DNA of 64,000 nucleotides, taken from the NCBI RefSeq assembly GCF_000764305.2, contig NW_025936006.1:568388-632387 (forward strand), written 5' to 3'. Source of the stretch: Hyalella azteca. Taxonomy: Eukaryota; Arthropoda; Malacostraca; Amphipoda; Hyalellidae. The number at the start of each line of letters is the position of its first letter. Position 1 is the first letter of the stretch. Below are positions 30,666-43,570 of the stretch, one piece after another. The notes beneath the pieces were generated by a model. It was not told where the DNA came from, did no database searches, and saw only the letters and a list, made by a program, of their open reading frames with translations. The position numbers and the translations under genes were made by a program.

Positions 30666-33600
30666 GACGACTTTACGACAGCTAAGAGGATGGTAAGCGC
30701 GAAGTCATAGAACGATCAGTTGATCTGCCGGACCAAGAGGCGACATACAATGCAAGGCAGACGAGGCGCATTGTGCGCAGGTGTGCTCGGCGCCACACAT
30801 GTTAAGGTCGACCCCACCTGTCGCAGACACGGCACGCCGCTCAACTTGGGGCTGCAAACTCCCCGCCCTCGTCAGCATCTGGCCACGGCTCCCTCAAAAG
30901 CATAGCCAGGGATGTGGATGCATACAAAACATATTAAAGCTACCAACATAACTGGCGTCGGAAAATAGCGGAATACAAATGGACATGGCAATACATCCAC
31001 GACGAGAGGTGTTATTTCCAGCATTAAAGGTGAAGAATTAATCTCACTTTAAAGAGCTCAGCTGAAACGTTTGTAGGACGTAAAGCATGCATTTATGTTG
31101 ACTGTGTAACGCTGGTTGTATGTCATCTTTGCAGGTTAATTAATAATTATAAATAATAAAAGATAATTACCAAATAAACTAAAGCTTTCTGATGGTGAGA
31201 CATTCATGAAGTATGTTTGGCGCATACACAAGCCAGAGCATAATGCCTCTCTCACTGCCTCCAAATATGGCATAGAAAACGCAGCGTGAGAATTAAAAGC
31301 AATATCTTAGCTGGCTGAACTTGATTGACGGACTCAACGGCCATGAAAACCAATACCATTACTGGACATTCTCTATTTCACCGCCACGCGAAGCATATAC
31401 CCGAGGTTTCCTAGAGAGATTGTACATTGTACGATAATCATAAATCTGAGTTTCACACACTCATATATGGTTGGCATTGTTCTCATGGCTTTGAACAGAC
31501 CGACAAATTTACTCGGCCGTATTTTGATATTTGTGGGTTGAATGATTTACTTCCCGTCATCGCGGAGCAAGGTTCAGGAGGATTGAATGTTGAAGCTTTA
31601 TAGTCTGTCACGCAGGTGATGCTAGGGACATGCAGATGTTCGACATCCACTGAGTGATTGAAAAAATCGTGATTGATTTTTTTGAGTGCCTGATAAATGG
31701 TGCGCATGGACATCAGACACTACATGAGTTCTTTATTTTATTTGAAAAAATAAGAAAAAAGTGTTGCACACTGTACTTAAAAGTTAAAATTGTTTTTAAC
31801 TTTCTACTGTCTCTTACGATAAAATACAGTATATGTTAAACAGTTTATTTCATTGGCAGTGAAATACGTTTTGTAACGAGCTTGTTCTCCCTTTGCTTGA
31901 TATTATGAAGTAACTTGCAGACCGTATATACATCGAGACGAATCTCAATCCATATAGGTATATGATGGAGGAGCTGGTGTCGTTCACTATAAATAAAATT
32001 AATTACAAAACTCTCCCGGCATTGAGGCAAAATATCAACATAACAAATTATTTATAGATGGCATTATATTGCAACTATACAAACACCAGAGCACATGATA
32101 TCCTTAGCATAATAAATGCTGAGCTCTGGGTGAACCAATCGCCACACACGAAACATCATCTGGACTTCGATTATCCAATTACAAACACATGTGCAGACAC
32201 TGAAACTCAAGCCCAGACATCATGTCTTTGAACGAGGCTAGGGTTACATTAGCAAACAGATTGCACTTGTTGAAACGTAAAGTAAGGCTAGATATTCGGT
32301 ACGACTTCTCATTATTACTATTATTCTACGAAATGATTGTCGAGATGTCTGGTTCTGCATGACGAACTTCGAGGGCACGTTACACTTAAGTTTCATAGGA
32401 GAATGGATAACAATGACAATGCACAACATTTAAAGGCTCTACGAAACAGCCCTACTGCCACCATCCATTTGCTGCACGATGACTCCTATGGCATTTCTTC
32501 TCTAAGTTAGTTCAACGGAACTCTACCACGTTAATGAGGTAAAAGAGTTCATGCAAATAACGATATTCATTCGAGTACAATGAAATTTATCAGAATGGGA
32601 ATTTGGGGAAAGCTTTTCCATCCACAATTTTATGAAATTTAAACATGAAATGAAAAGTCACTCGTCACGCTGATATGCTGAAGTAATATAGCTTTCTACC
32701 TAAAAGATTCACTCACGACTGCTCGGAATCATTCCCTCAGAGGTATAAATATAAACAGATAACACATCAAGCACAGTATAAAGCATAATAGTATACTCGT
32801 CGATGCTTGGCAAAGCTCTCCAATCTTATCTAATTTTAGGCATAATAATTCACCATTAGCCACTATGGTCAGACCATGAACTACGTAGATAAATAAATAT
32901 TCACTATCATTGACTACTTAAACGCAGCTAGACAAATGACGAAGCCTGTAGTGAGGTCAGTGGTGGAGTATCTCGCTCTCATCACAAACATTTACAAGAC
33001 TTGGCACTCTGCTTTGTTGTGCACAGCACATTTTCGGCTCCTGCCCTGTATAGTGTACACAGCTTCTCGCTGTATTTTACTTAAGAAACTTTAATGTATA
33101 CAATGCGGCTGCACATGTATACTTTAAAATTTATTTATTTACGGTTCAGTGCATTCTTTTCATTGTGAACTGCACGAATATTCGCAAAATGATTTAGTAG
33201 AGCATTAGTGCAAGTGAAGTGACGGGCGTCAGACTGTCACTATATAACAGCTGAGCAATGTGCTGCAAGGGTCAGTGTCCTGCTATCTTTAGGTCGAGAT
33301 AGCTACGCTGATACAAGCGTGCGGCACAAAACACCCATGCTGCCGCACTCATGCAGTGCACTCCCCAGTCCCCTTTAACTCAATTAACATCAACTTATCA
33401 GGGTATTATTAGGATTAATAAGCCTGCTAACTAAACACGTGAATATTTTCACGGGAATGAGTTTATTTTACATCCGGCCTTGCACTAAATCGGTAATGGT
33501 TTTATAATAAACATGATTTCATTTCAACACAAAAATAGAAATAAACTTTTGAAGATGTTAGCAATGTATTTTTTTCAATGTACTGGTAATTTTCTAATTT

Positions 33601-33704
33601 AAAAATTAAACAAAATACTTTCGGAGCCTTTACGTATGTCTCTGTCATGGACACCCACGAGTTCGAATCAAAGAAGTTATACAACAGGTTTGGTCTCGCA
33701 GGTT
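30666..33704. other. Gene-free AT-rich DNA
   Basis: No coding sequence, RNA gene or element recognised. Confidence 0.5.
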
Positions 33705-33868
33705 CACAGGGCGAGAGCGCACAAACCTGAATATATCTAGACTAACAACTACACATTACACAGGGAGAGAGGGCACAAACCTGTATATATCTAGACTAAC
33801 AACTACACATTACACAGGGAGAGAGGCACAAACCTGTATATATCTGGACTAACAACTACACATTACAC
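33705..33868 (+). repeat. Minisatellite C (54 bp), first copy
   Basis: Three units with GGCACAAACCTGTATATATC and ACTAACAACTACACATTACAC. Identical in type to the larger array at 37756-38655. Confidence 0.9.
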
Positions 33869-33875
33869 CTGTCTC
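33869..33875 (+). other. Probable 7-bp adapter stub
   Basis: CTGTCTC interrupts the change from minisatellite C to A. These are the first seven bases of the Nextera junction adapter present in full at 27017 and 40486. It fits incomplete trimming. Chance occurrence is possible for seven bases, but the position at a minisatellite join makes this less likely. Confidence 0.6.
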
Positions 33876-34018
33876 GTGCGCAGCAACACAAACTGCCGTG
33901 CGCAGCAACACAAACTGAAGTGCGCAGCAACACAAACTGCCGTGCGCAGCAACACAAACTGCAGTGCGCAGCAACACAAACTGCCTTGCACAGCAACACA
34001 AACTGCCGTGCGCAGCAA
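33876..34018 (+). repeat. Minisatellite A (22 bp), second copy
   Basis: About six units of GTGCGCAGCAACACAAACTG + CC, with small variants (CAG, AAG, CTT). Confidence 0.9.
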
Positions 34019-34187
34019 TACGAAGTTGTAAATCGTGAAACTTATTTCTGGGCACCAATGCTAAATGCTCTAGAGTCTAGAATACGAAATTGGTACTGGA
34101 AACCTTAATATTTGGTAAAAATATTTAAACTTTCATTCAAGTTCTTCCTTTACGAGCTTCATCTCCTGGATAAAAATACTTTCCGTG

Positions 34188-34852
34188 CTACTTTCTTTGC
34201 CTACACGCAACATGCATCCTGGGAGCCTCTATATATATATGGATTATTGATATCGCAGGATCTCTATTAACTTTCATGTATTGTAATGGACGAGAACCGG
34301 TCAATCCTCGTACTTTAGCTGCGAGAAACTTGGTTTCATTCATATTTGTATTTTTGCTGCAAACTTCCCTACAATTTTTTACCATTTTCAGCAAATCATT
34401 CGAATTTATTTCGAAAATCAGACCAAAACTCAACGATTCATTGACCACTTGGAGCTGCGCTGCAATGAATGCTGTTAAATTCACCTTACTCATCGCCCAC
34501 TCTGGATGCTGCTGCGATACCTGCTGGCACGCGCTCTGCATGTCCAATGGGCTTCAGTCCTCAAACATGGCTGCAGCACAGCAACTTATAAACCTTCATA
34601 TATAAGAATGAGCACACATGTGCACATATATATTTTATATATAGATGCAACAATACCGTCCATATAGCTGCAACAATGCCTCCTATACCAGCCGTTTCAT
34701 CATTCGTATGGCTCCCATTCCGCAACTCAAATGCGTTATGCAGGTTGAAACCATAAAAAGCGTTGTGTTGAGAGATGAAATCTGAGCTGGTATAATTGGT
34801 GTTTCGGGCGTAGCAGTCCCAGGCCATGCTGAGAACCGCCACCGTGGCCTAC
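34188..34852 (-). other. Possible coding exons of unknown gene
   Basis: Two minus-strand frames, one of 119 codons (34188-34547, containing QQHPEWAMSKVNLTAFIAAQ) and one of 93 codons (34561-34842, containing MAWDCYARNTNYTSSDFISQ). A possible AG acceptor (TTTTTCAG) precedes the second. Residue composition looks more protein-like than its surroundings, but I recognise no family. Confidence 0.2.
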
Positions 34853-34859
34853 TGAAAAA

Positions 34860-37377
34860 GAAATGGCGCTCATAGCAAAACCTGCCCTCCCTTAGTAGAA
34901 TCATTCGCGCGAGTGATTCTTTTGAAATTTTAATGATTCTCCACTGGTCACCTGTGAGGCAAATTGTTGAGCAATAAAATGAAGCAGTTATCTTACGATC
35001 AATGTTTGAACAGGTTTGCAGCAATGAACAAACTCGTATCTATGAAGCGAATTTTAAACTTTTGCGACAGCTTCACAACTCAAACTTCAATTACCTACTT
35101 CATCCAAGCAAGAAGTCATTTTGCTAAGGTGTTCAGAGAAGAATTAAAGCTCCTTCAACTCGTGTTTCAGGTTTCCATCTGCTGTCCCGCGGGAGATGAC
35201 ATCGACAGTCAGACGATGCCAGTCACTAGAAACTAGAAGCTGACTTGAGAGCCTCACACTCGTGTCGGGGCACTCGAGTGGTCGAGCAAGCCAACACCTC
35301 ACATCAATGAAGTATTCGAAGGAACTCTAATATAAAACATAATAATAATCATAATATTAATACGCAAACTTACTTCCAATTCGCCTTCAAGGTAGGGACT
35401 TCAAAGCGGGGCTCAATAATAAACTAATTAACTTCAAGCTGCGGGCTCCAATTACTTCATCGAATGGACTTCAAATATGATGTCGTGGAGAGAATTGAAT
35501 CTGGAATCACCCTGACACAGACAGGGCCCAATTGTGCAAAGCTGAAAACAAACTCAACGGCGTTCAATTTGCACTAAATCATTTTATAGTAATAAATGTA
35601 ATGTAAAAGTAAATTTTAAATACAATAATACCTTAAGTGTAGCAGATTAATCAGCCTGTTGCTGTTGGCTACCTTCTGCAAAGCAAAAGAAGCTTTCTCC
35701 TGGAGCCGCGCTACGAGCGGGGCAGCAGTGAAGTTTCATGTAGCTTCGTAACTTTGATATGTAGCAAACAAAAATCGAACTTGCGAAGTTGCGGTGTACA
35801 GAGCCAGTGCATGAGAGGCAGACAAAAAATTAATTTCTGCTGTGCCTTTGATTTCGATGCGAAAGAATATATTTTTTATCCTATGTCAGGCTCGACCGTG
35901 GTGACATTTTGCGGATGGATTTCGTCCAATTAAACTCAGCCTGACAGTCAATCACGATCAGATTTCACGTCCAGCCGCTGAAGATTTGCTCCGTCAAAAC
36001 CAGGCCAAGCGGAACACCCACATATATAACTACATTTAATGATGCAGTAGGTGATTATTATCCTTATTCTATATTTATTGATTAGATAAGTAGACTAAAT
36101 AACAATAATGATAATCAAATGAACCATATCATTATTTGGGTTGATCGTTGTCATTGGCAACTGTTATGGAGACTGTGTAAAAGCCACCAATAAGAACGAC
36201 AAGTTTAGATCATTGTCGTTTTAAATAATGTTAATGTTAATGTCGTTAACGTCGTTATGTCGCTAACAATGTTAATGTCGTTAATGCTCCAATAAAGGAG
36301 GCGCTCACTGACGCAATCTTTGGGGGGTTACTTTCTCGGGGCTTAAGTTTTGGCTCAGTTTTATGATAGTAACAATCTGGTGTGATGAAAAGGTTTCTTA
36401 ATGACGACATGTAATTATATTCAAGAAGGCATTCAATGATTAACTCGAAAAAATATACGGACCGTTTTCGAATGATACAGCATTCACAACGGGACATGGC
36501 AATTCTATATAAAATTATATTTTACGATAATTTCTGTAATTAAATAAACACTTAATTTAGGAATCAATATCAGGATATAGCGCGTATCGTTCCGATTGCA
36601 CAACTGAGTGAGGTTTGATATCAGTCCAAATAACTGATGATATCGATGCGTTCTAACTGCATTACCACCTATAGTATAAAAGGAAGCAGCGGGCCATTCA
36701 GTAAAATTTTATCATCAAATGATTATCTATATCAAGTGAGTTATTATTGTTTCTGCATCGGACGTCGCCACTACACAAATGATTAGCTTACGTCACGGGG
36801 AGCAGAAGAGTCTGGATATTTCAAGATTGGGCCGAGTTCTTGCGCTGAGTCGATGTCAGGTAATGAGGCGTATTTTAGCAGCCGTTGATGAAGACGATGG
36901 GGCAGCCTGCCAAAAAAAAGAGCCTTCCGGGCAACAAAGCCTCGGTCAAGGCGCGTGTTGGGGCAGCTCAATATTCAAACGAACCTTATTTACAATTTCT
37001 TTCTCCGGAAATATTGTTTGCCTAGTATGCCTTCTCTTAAACGAACCTTTGCTCGCATCAATTAAACTTTAGGCACAAATGAGGTGAACGAAATAATGAA
37101 ATACTAAGCCAGTAAATTAACTCTTAAATGGACGAACTGTTTAATTTTCAACGGTGCAAACGTCACACTCGGAAGTCGTACGTCCCATGGGTTGACAAGG
37201 CACGACAATATTGGACCAAAGCAAAATGTTCAGGTTTTGAGGTGAGAACATCCTAGTTTTAAAATCCGTTCAACATCGCGAATTCCATTAGAACCCGCCT
37301 TAAAAAGAACAAGTTTGTGACGATTCATAATGCTTACATGGAAGAAGCAAATATAATTTTACGAGCTCGGCTTTGTA
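34860..37377. other. Gene-free DNA
   Basis: No gene recognised. The 97-codon plus-strand frame at 36779-37072 has no recognisable motif. Confidence 0.5.
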
Positions 37378-37387
37378 GAGGGTTATT

Positions 37388-37754
37388 CTAAATGATGGAC
37401 CCAATTTAAGAAATTCGTATTTATTCAATTATAAATTTAAAATGAATAATTTTTACACTAATTGAAAGAAAAGATTCAAATTTTTTTCTAACCCATATTT
37501 AAACGCGGAATTGGGAGGAATTGATGTCGGAAACTTTTTGAATCAGTCACCTGTAGAACGTTGGGTAGGACGCATAGGAAATAAAGATCTGGATCTACAC
37601 TTCTGGCTACCGAGATCACCTGATCTCACCCCATGTGACTATTTCTCATGGGGTTAGGTGAAGGCAGCTGTTTACGTCCCGCCTCTACCAGCAACTCTGT
37701 TTACGTCCCGCCTCTACCAGCAACTCTGTTTACGTCCCGCCTCTACCAGCAACT
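37388..37754 (+). pseudogene. 5' half of a mariner-like transposon (terminal repeat and transposase fragment)
   Basis: TA then GAGGGTTATTCTAAATGATG opens a terminal repeat of more than 100 bp that matches the 3' end at 27360-27471 in inverse orientation. From about 37610 the plus strand reads LPRSPDLTPCDYFSWG, the PRSPDLxPxDYFxWG block (with the last catalytic Asp) of mariner-type transposases. A stop replaces the next residue, and VKAAVYVPPLPATL leads into minisatellite B. The upstream transposase is deleted, so the element is non-autonomous. Confidence 0.8.
37668..37754 (+). repeat. Minisatellite B (29 bp), second copy
   Basis: Three units of TTTACGTCCCGCCTCTACCA + GCAACTCTG, ending at the single N at 37755. 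This is the same repeat as 27055-27200. Confidence 0.9.
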
Positions 37755-37755
37755 N
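37755..37755. other. Single N at an artificial join
   Basis: One unknown base separates minisatellite B from minisatellite C. It probably marks a minimal-size gap or forced overlap made during scaffolding. Confidence 0.85.
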
Positions 37756-38655
37756 AGAGAGGGCACAAACCTGTATATATCTAGACTAACAACTACACAT
37801 TACACAGGGAGAGAGGGCACAAACCTGTATATATCTGGACTAACAACTACACATTACACAGGGAGAGAGGGCACAAACCTGTATATATCTGGACTAACAA
37901 CTACACATTACACAGGGAGAGAGGGCACAAACCTGTATATATCTGGACTAACAACTACACATTACACAGGGAGAGAGGGCACAAACCTGTATATATCTGG
38001 ACTAACAACTACACATTACACAGGGAGAGAGGGCACAAACCTGTATATATCTGGACTAACAACTACACATTACACAGGGAGAGAGGGCACAAACCTGTAT
38101 ATATCTGGACTAACAACTACACATTACACAGGGAGAGAGGGCACAAACCTGTATATATCTGGACTAACAACTACACATTACACAGGGAGAGAGGGCACAA
38201 ACCTGTATATATCTGGACTAACAACTACACATTACACAGGGAGAGAGGGCACAAACCTGTATATATCTGGACTAACAACTACACATTACACAGGGAGAGA
38301 GGGCACAAACCTGTATATATCTGGACTAACAACTACACATTACACAGGGAGAGAGGGCACAAACCTGTATATATCTGGACTAACAACTACACATTACACA
38401 GGGAGAGAGGGCACAAACCTGTATATATCTGGACTAACAACTACACATTACACAGGGAGAGAGGGCACAAACCTGTATATATCTGGACTAACAACTACAC
38501 ATTACACAGGGAGAGAGGGCACAAACCTGTATATATCTGGACTAACAACTACACATTACACAGGGAGAGAGGGCACAAACCTGTATATATCTAGATAACA
38601 ACTACACATTACACAGGGAGAGAGGGCACAAACCTGTATATATCTAGACTAATAA
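37756..38655 (+). repeat. Minisatellite C (54 bp), second and larger copy
   Basis: About 16.5 nearly identical 54-bp units. As 54 is a multiple of three, one frame stays open for 316 codons (an 18-residue repeat containing GREGTNLYISGLTTTHYT). I treat this as a by-product of the repeat. There is no signal peptide, splice context or family match. Confidence 0.95.
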
Positions 38656-40129
38656 GAGCCTCAGGACTCGCGCGGCCTTGCAAACACAAATGCGTATTTT
38701 GTGTCTCGGATTATTTGCCTCGGAATTGTCGCATTTAGTAAGAGCGTGCAAGTGAGTCATATGGATGTAAATGTTTCGTGGAATTTTTTCTTAATTTGCT
38801 TAGTCGCCATGTATTCAACGATATATTATTCACTACCCTACAGTAATGACAAACCTCTTTTTCTTGGGCCTGCATGAAAAAGAATACTTTACCAGGAACC
38901 AAGCTTTATGAAAGCCCTCACACAATAGAATGACATAGTTTGCACTCACGGCGCTGCTCCACGAGAATTCAACTACAAAGGCCGGCGATGCCACGACACA
39001 TTCTAGGGCGTCAAGATAATTCATTCCGTAGTGAAATCAACGCTCAAAATAGTGCCACCAAGGCACCAACGCATAGCCATCCTAAGCCCGTTTTAGTATT
39101 AACAAATTTTCAATGAACGATTAGAGTCCACGTCTGTAACGGTCTTCCTCGTTGAATCTAAATGTCGTCTTCAGTTTGTCCATTGATTGCAGTTACACGC
39201 AAGATAAGTTGTCCAACTCTTACAATTCCCGAATAGATCCTCAATAAAGCGTTAAAATAACATCAGTTGAGTGGCAGGATTTAAGGAGCGCAGCGATGTC
39301 GTGTTTGGGCAACATCCATTTGAATAAATTTGCTCTCGCGCGCCCATGGTCGCGTCGCAAAAGGCGTGCGCGAGATACGGCGACCTATCAACGGGTCACG
39401 GAGCCGTACACCAGCAGCATCGCAGAGCTGTGCAGTGTGCACACAACTGCTCAAATTACTTTATAACCATCAGGGTTTCCCATTCTAAAATTAATTGAAT
39501 TTGAGAAAGCTTTAACGAGAACAAATGAACGGGTTTCTCTCTAACATGATTGGCCTCGGCATAGCCCAGTAGCATTAACACGCGACTAAAAAATGTGCAG
39601 TAGCGATGCAAAAAATTAAATTGAACAAGAGCCACCAATCGTTTGTCCCTCAAAAGCACCAAGAAAAATGACGTATTAAAAATACTCTCCTGCAGCTGAA
39701 GAATTCAAAACAATACGGTTAAATTATCCATGGACCAAGTATATAACAACTGAATTAAATTAGCTGAAGTTCCTATGTGCCGTCGGTGCGTCATTTGCAC
39801 GGTTGTGTTAATAAACGAACCCCGTCTTCTGTCGTAAGCAGAATACAAAGTCATCCAACCCGTCACAACAGGCCCATGTCAGACAGAAACAACCCGACGG
39901 TCAACGAGGCCAGCATCAACACACCTGCCTGACTAACACACATGAATAACAAATGTCATGAATAACACAAAGTTGTCTCTGATTCAGCTGACTGGTCGGC
40001 AGTGTCGCCACACTGATGACATGCGCTGCATCACACACTCATCTTCAGTCGTGAGTGATAGCGCCACTAACACTTACGCAGGGTTGGAAACTGGCAAGAA
40101 TCAAAAGGATGATGGAAGAAAAAATATGT
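38656..40129. other. Gene-free DNA
   Basis: No gene, RNA or element recognised. Confidence 0.5.
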
Positions 40130-40484
40130 TTGCTTGTAGATGCGAGGGTTGAGTCCTGCTACGTGCCTGTAGATGCGAGGGTTGAGTCCTGCTACGTGCC
40201 TGTAGATGCGAGGGTTGAGTCCTGCTACGTGCCTGTAGATGCGAGGGTTGAGCCCTGCTACGTGCCTGTAGATGCGAGGGTTGAGTCCTGCTACGTGCCT
40301 GTAGATGCGAGGGTTGAGTCCTGCTACGTGCCTGTAGATGCGAGGGTTGAGTCCTGCTACGTGCCTGTAGATGCGAGGGTTGAGTCCTGCTACGTGCCTG
40401 TAGATGCGAGGGTTGAGTCCTGCTACGTGCCTGTAGATGCGAGGGTTGAGTCCTGCTACGTGCCTGTAGATGCGAGGGTTGAGC
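40130..40484 (+). repeat. 33-bp minisatellite D
   Basis: About 10.7 units of GTAGATGCGAGGGTTGAGTC + CTGCTACGTGCCT, almost identical. It gives an open frame of an 11-residue repeat (VDARVESCYVP), again a by-product of the period. It ends at an N and an adapter. Confidence 0.95.
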
Positions 40485-40485
40485 N
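40485..40485. other. Single N next to adapter
   Basis: Unknown base between minisatellite D and the junction adapter. Confidence 0.85.
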
Positions 40486-40523
40486 CTGTCTCTTATACAC
40501 ATCTAGATGTGTATAAGAGACAG
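40486..40523. other. Second Nextera mate-pair junction adapter (sequencing artefact)
   Basis: Same perfect 38-bp mosaic-end palindrome as at 27017-27054. It joins minisatellite D to minisatellite E, so the true right flank of D and left flank of E are not shown here. Confidence 0.98.
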
Positions 40524-40860
40524 GTATACGTCTCACAATGATGTGTACATGTGATGTATACATCTCACAATGATGTGTACATGTGATGTATACATCACGC
40601 AATGATGTGTACATGTGATGTACACATCACGCAATGATGTGTACATGTGAAGTATACGTCTCATAATGATGTGTACATGTGATGTATACATCTCACAATG
40701 ATGTGTATATGTGATGTATACATCACGCAATGAGGTGTACATGTGATGTATACATCTCACAATGATGTGTACATGCGATGTATACATCACGCAATGATGT
40801 GTACATGTGAAGTATACATCACGCAATGATGTGTACATGTGAAGTATACATCACGCCACG
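40524..40860 (+). repeat. 32-bp minisatellite E
   Basis: About ten units of ATGATGTGTACATGTGATGT + ATACATCTCACA. Units are themselves partly palindromic (ATGTGTACAT). Confidence 0.9.
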
Positions 40861-42110
40861 ATGTGCACCATACCTACATACTCCTGAGTACTTTTCAGCC
40901 CTCTTTATCAAGCACAAAAAGAGAACAGTCTTGAGTGAGTTGAACTCGTCCCTGTAGCAGCATCAACAAGACAAAATTTCAGCGGCAAAAACTTGTTCAA
41001 TTAAGCAGCTTGAGCCAGAGGACTGCTGGCGCTGTTCGGCCTCATTAACTCGAAGGCCTTACGATGCGACGTAAGCACTCCACCAGAACATCGTCCGCTA
41101 GTGTATGACAAGCACGCAGTAATTCTATAAGTAAACCTACAGCTGATAACGTTTAATTCGATAAATTACTTGTTTGGGAAACCGTTCAGCTGCACGCGCG
41201 TTAACAAATAACTATACATAAACATAATAAACATTGATAGATGTTGATTTATAATCATAATTTGAATGGTAATACCAACGTGCCAACAATACATAGATGT
41301 TGATGCAAAGCATTCGTGTGTTTTGTAAATAACCTTGTATCCAGGATAAGCTTGGACGTTGAAATTAAAATCTCGACATTAAGCTTAAAATTAATGGCCT
41401 TCGCCACTGAAGTTCTAAATGACCTAAGCCCTCCTCATCTGCATAAAAAGTACCTATCCCAATGTTTAATCACTGGTGTGAGTGGGTCACACATTAAAGA
41501 GGGTGAGTACTGTACAATAGGTATACGAGCAACCGGTACATTACGCAGAACACCTGACGAAAGCAACAGTACGTTTAATGGTAGGCCGCGTGCCATGAGA
41601 TGACGGTACTCTGATGAGCTCACCGACAAATGATGCTAGACTCCTAACATAGTTTCCTTTGGACACGTTGGAACTGAATGCGCAAACTGCATTCAGAGTG
41701 TGCATGCAGTGAGATTCTAAGCATAAACAGGCGAAAATACCATCAATATATATTACATAACCTCTATTCATAATAAACCAGGATACACATGTACCAAAAA
41801 TTTATATTTGCAACCTCTGTACCTGTAATTTATGTATACAATACAGCAAGATTAAGAAATATAGCCTGAATTAATTATAACCATGAAACCAGCGTCGGCA
41901 CATACATACACCTAGCCTTAACTTAAACAACGACCAAACTCCTACGACGGTAATAACTTGGTACCTGAAGCGGCCGGTATGGCGTACAACCTGAACGAAA
42001 GTTTGTTGTCGTCGCTGTGATGTAATATTCTCAAGAGACGCCGGCCGCCAACGCGCGATAACCGCAGCGGTGTCCAGGGTCGCGGGTCAACAGAGGTGAC
42101 GGTGAAATAC
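40861..42110. other. Gene-free DNA
   Basis: No gene recognised. Confidence 0.5.
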
Positions 42111-42312
42111 GAGGGACACAAGCGCCTCGAAACACAAACACCAGGAACGGGGAAACACGCGTCGAGGGACACAAGCGCCTCGAAACACAAACACCAGGAA
42201 CGGGGAAACACGCGCCAAGGAACACAAGCGCCTCGAAACACAAACACCAGGAACGGGGAAACACGCGCCAAGGAACACAAGCGCCTCGAAACACAAACAC
42301 CAGGAACAGGCA
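42111..42312 (+). repeat. 53-bp minisatellite
   Basis: Four units with AAGCGCCTCGAAACACAAAC and ACCAGGAACGGGGAAACACG. A period not divisible by three explains overlapping short frames on both strands. Confidence 0.9.
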
Positions 42313-43315
42313 AGCAACTGAAACGTAGTCAAACATAGTAAGCTTGAAGAAGTTTAGTGCATTGATGTAAACATTAAGCGCAACTGCATGATGGCTTATA
42401 GTTTCAAACCTATTACCGGTACCAATTATTTTATGCAGGTGTTAATTAATGATACACGTGGAATATATTATCTGCGGAAATCTTGCAAGAAAGTCCACCT
42501 CTAAGCCATTGCCTTCCATAGCAGCAGATCCCAACAATCTGACCCCAGCGTGCACTTTTCAGCGACAAAATAACTTGTGGAAGAATTCTACTGAAATTGC
42601 TGGAAGATTGATACCATGTGACATTTTCTTACAGTGAAGGGTCTTTGCGCCTTATGAAGATGTCATGGAGGGTTCTTCACGTTTTATGAAGATGTCTAAC
42701 TCAAAAAACGTTTTAATATAAGTTAATTTATTCATTGAATGGAAGAAATTCAAAATAATATGATACGATAGTAATTACGATGGCAAAAGACGGGATTTAA
42801 AATGAAGATACTCCCGAGTTTTTGTCGGCAAATCCTAAATCAATCAGATGTATTTTCTGTGGAACGTAGCAGCCAGTACGTAAACCAAAAGCATATGAGG
42901 ATAAAATGCCTGCGCTATTGTCGCAGAGCGCGAGAAAAAAAAAACGAATCCAATTTGGCTGTGAAATTTAATCTCTTTGATCCAGAATTTAGCGCAAGGC
43001 TCACGGCACTTTTTTCAAAAATATTAAGTGTTACATGATGACATTGTTGCACACGCACTCTTCTAATGACGATTTGGAAATTTGTCACTGGTACTATACG
43101 TAGTAATACATCGATTTTAACTAATAAGAAGTCATAAATTAGTGAACTGCAATTATTCATGTTATACGTTTTTAATTTCAGTTTATGAAAAACCTCAGGC
43201 CATCAATGTGCGTCGCAAAGATGCACGTTTATCATAACCGTTCACATGGCCGCACGGTTTACATTCCCCTGCCGTAACTGTTAATGTACCAAAGCTGTGA
43301 TGACACGCTTAACCT

Positions 43316-43570
43316 TACATCCCTTCATAAAATTAGTTAAGAGTTCCTAATCACGAAGCTGTCATGATTCACATAACGTAACCTGACATCCCTTCGTAAA
43401 ATTAGTTAAGAGTTCCTAATCACGAAGCTGTCATGATTCACATAACGTAACCTGACATCCCTTCATAAAATTAGTTAAGAGTTCTTCATCACGAAGCTGT
43501 CAAGATTCACATAACCTGACATCCCTTCATAATATCAGTTAGGAGTTCCTCATCACGAAGTTGGCAAGAA
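43316..43570 (+). repeat. 69-bp tandem repeat
   Basis: Four units containing CACGAAGCTGTCATGATTCA and CCTGACATCCCTTCATAAAA, the last shortened and diverged. Confidence 0.85.

Noticed and set aside
37648..38598. 316-codon open frame with an 18-residue repeat, a candidate secreted repeat protein
   Set aside because: It is simply a 54-bp minisatellite whose period is a multiple of three. The opening part is a mariner fragment joined across an N, and no start context or signal peptide fits.
40055..40516. Repeat frame (VDARVESCYVP)n, also considered as CRISPR-like
   Set aside because: 33-bp units are contiguous with no spacers, the genome is eukaryotic, and the frame runs into adapter sequence.
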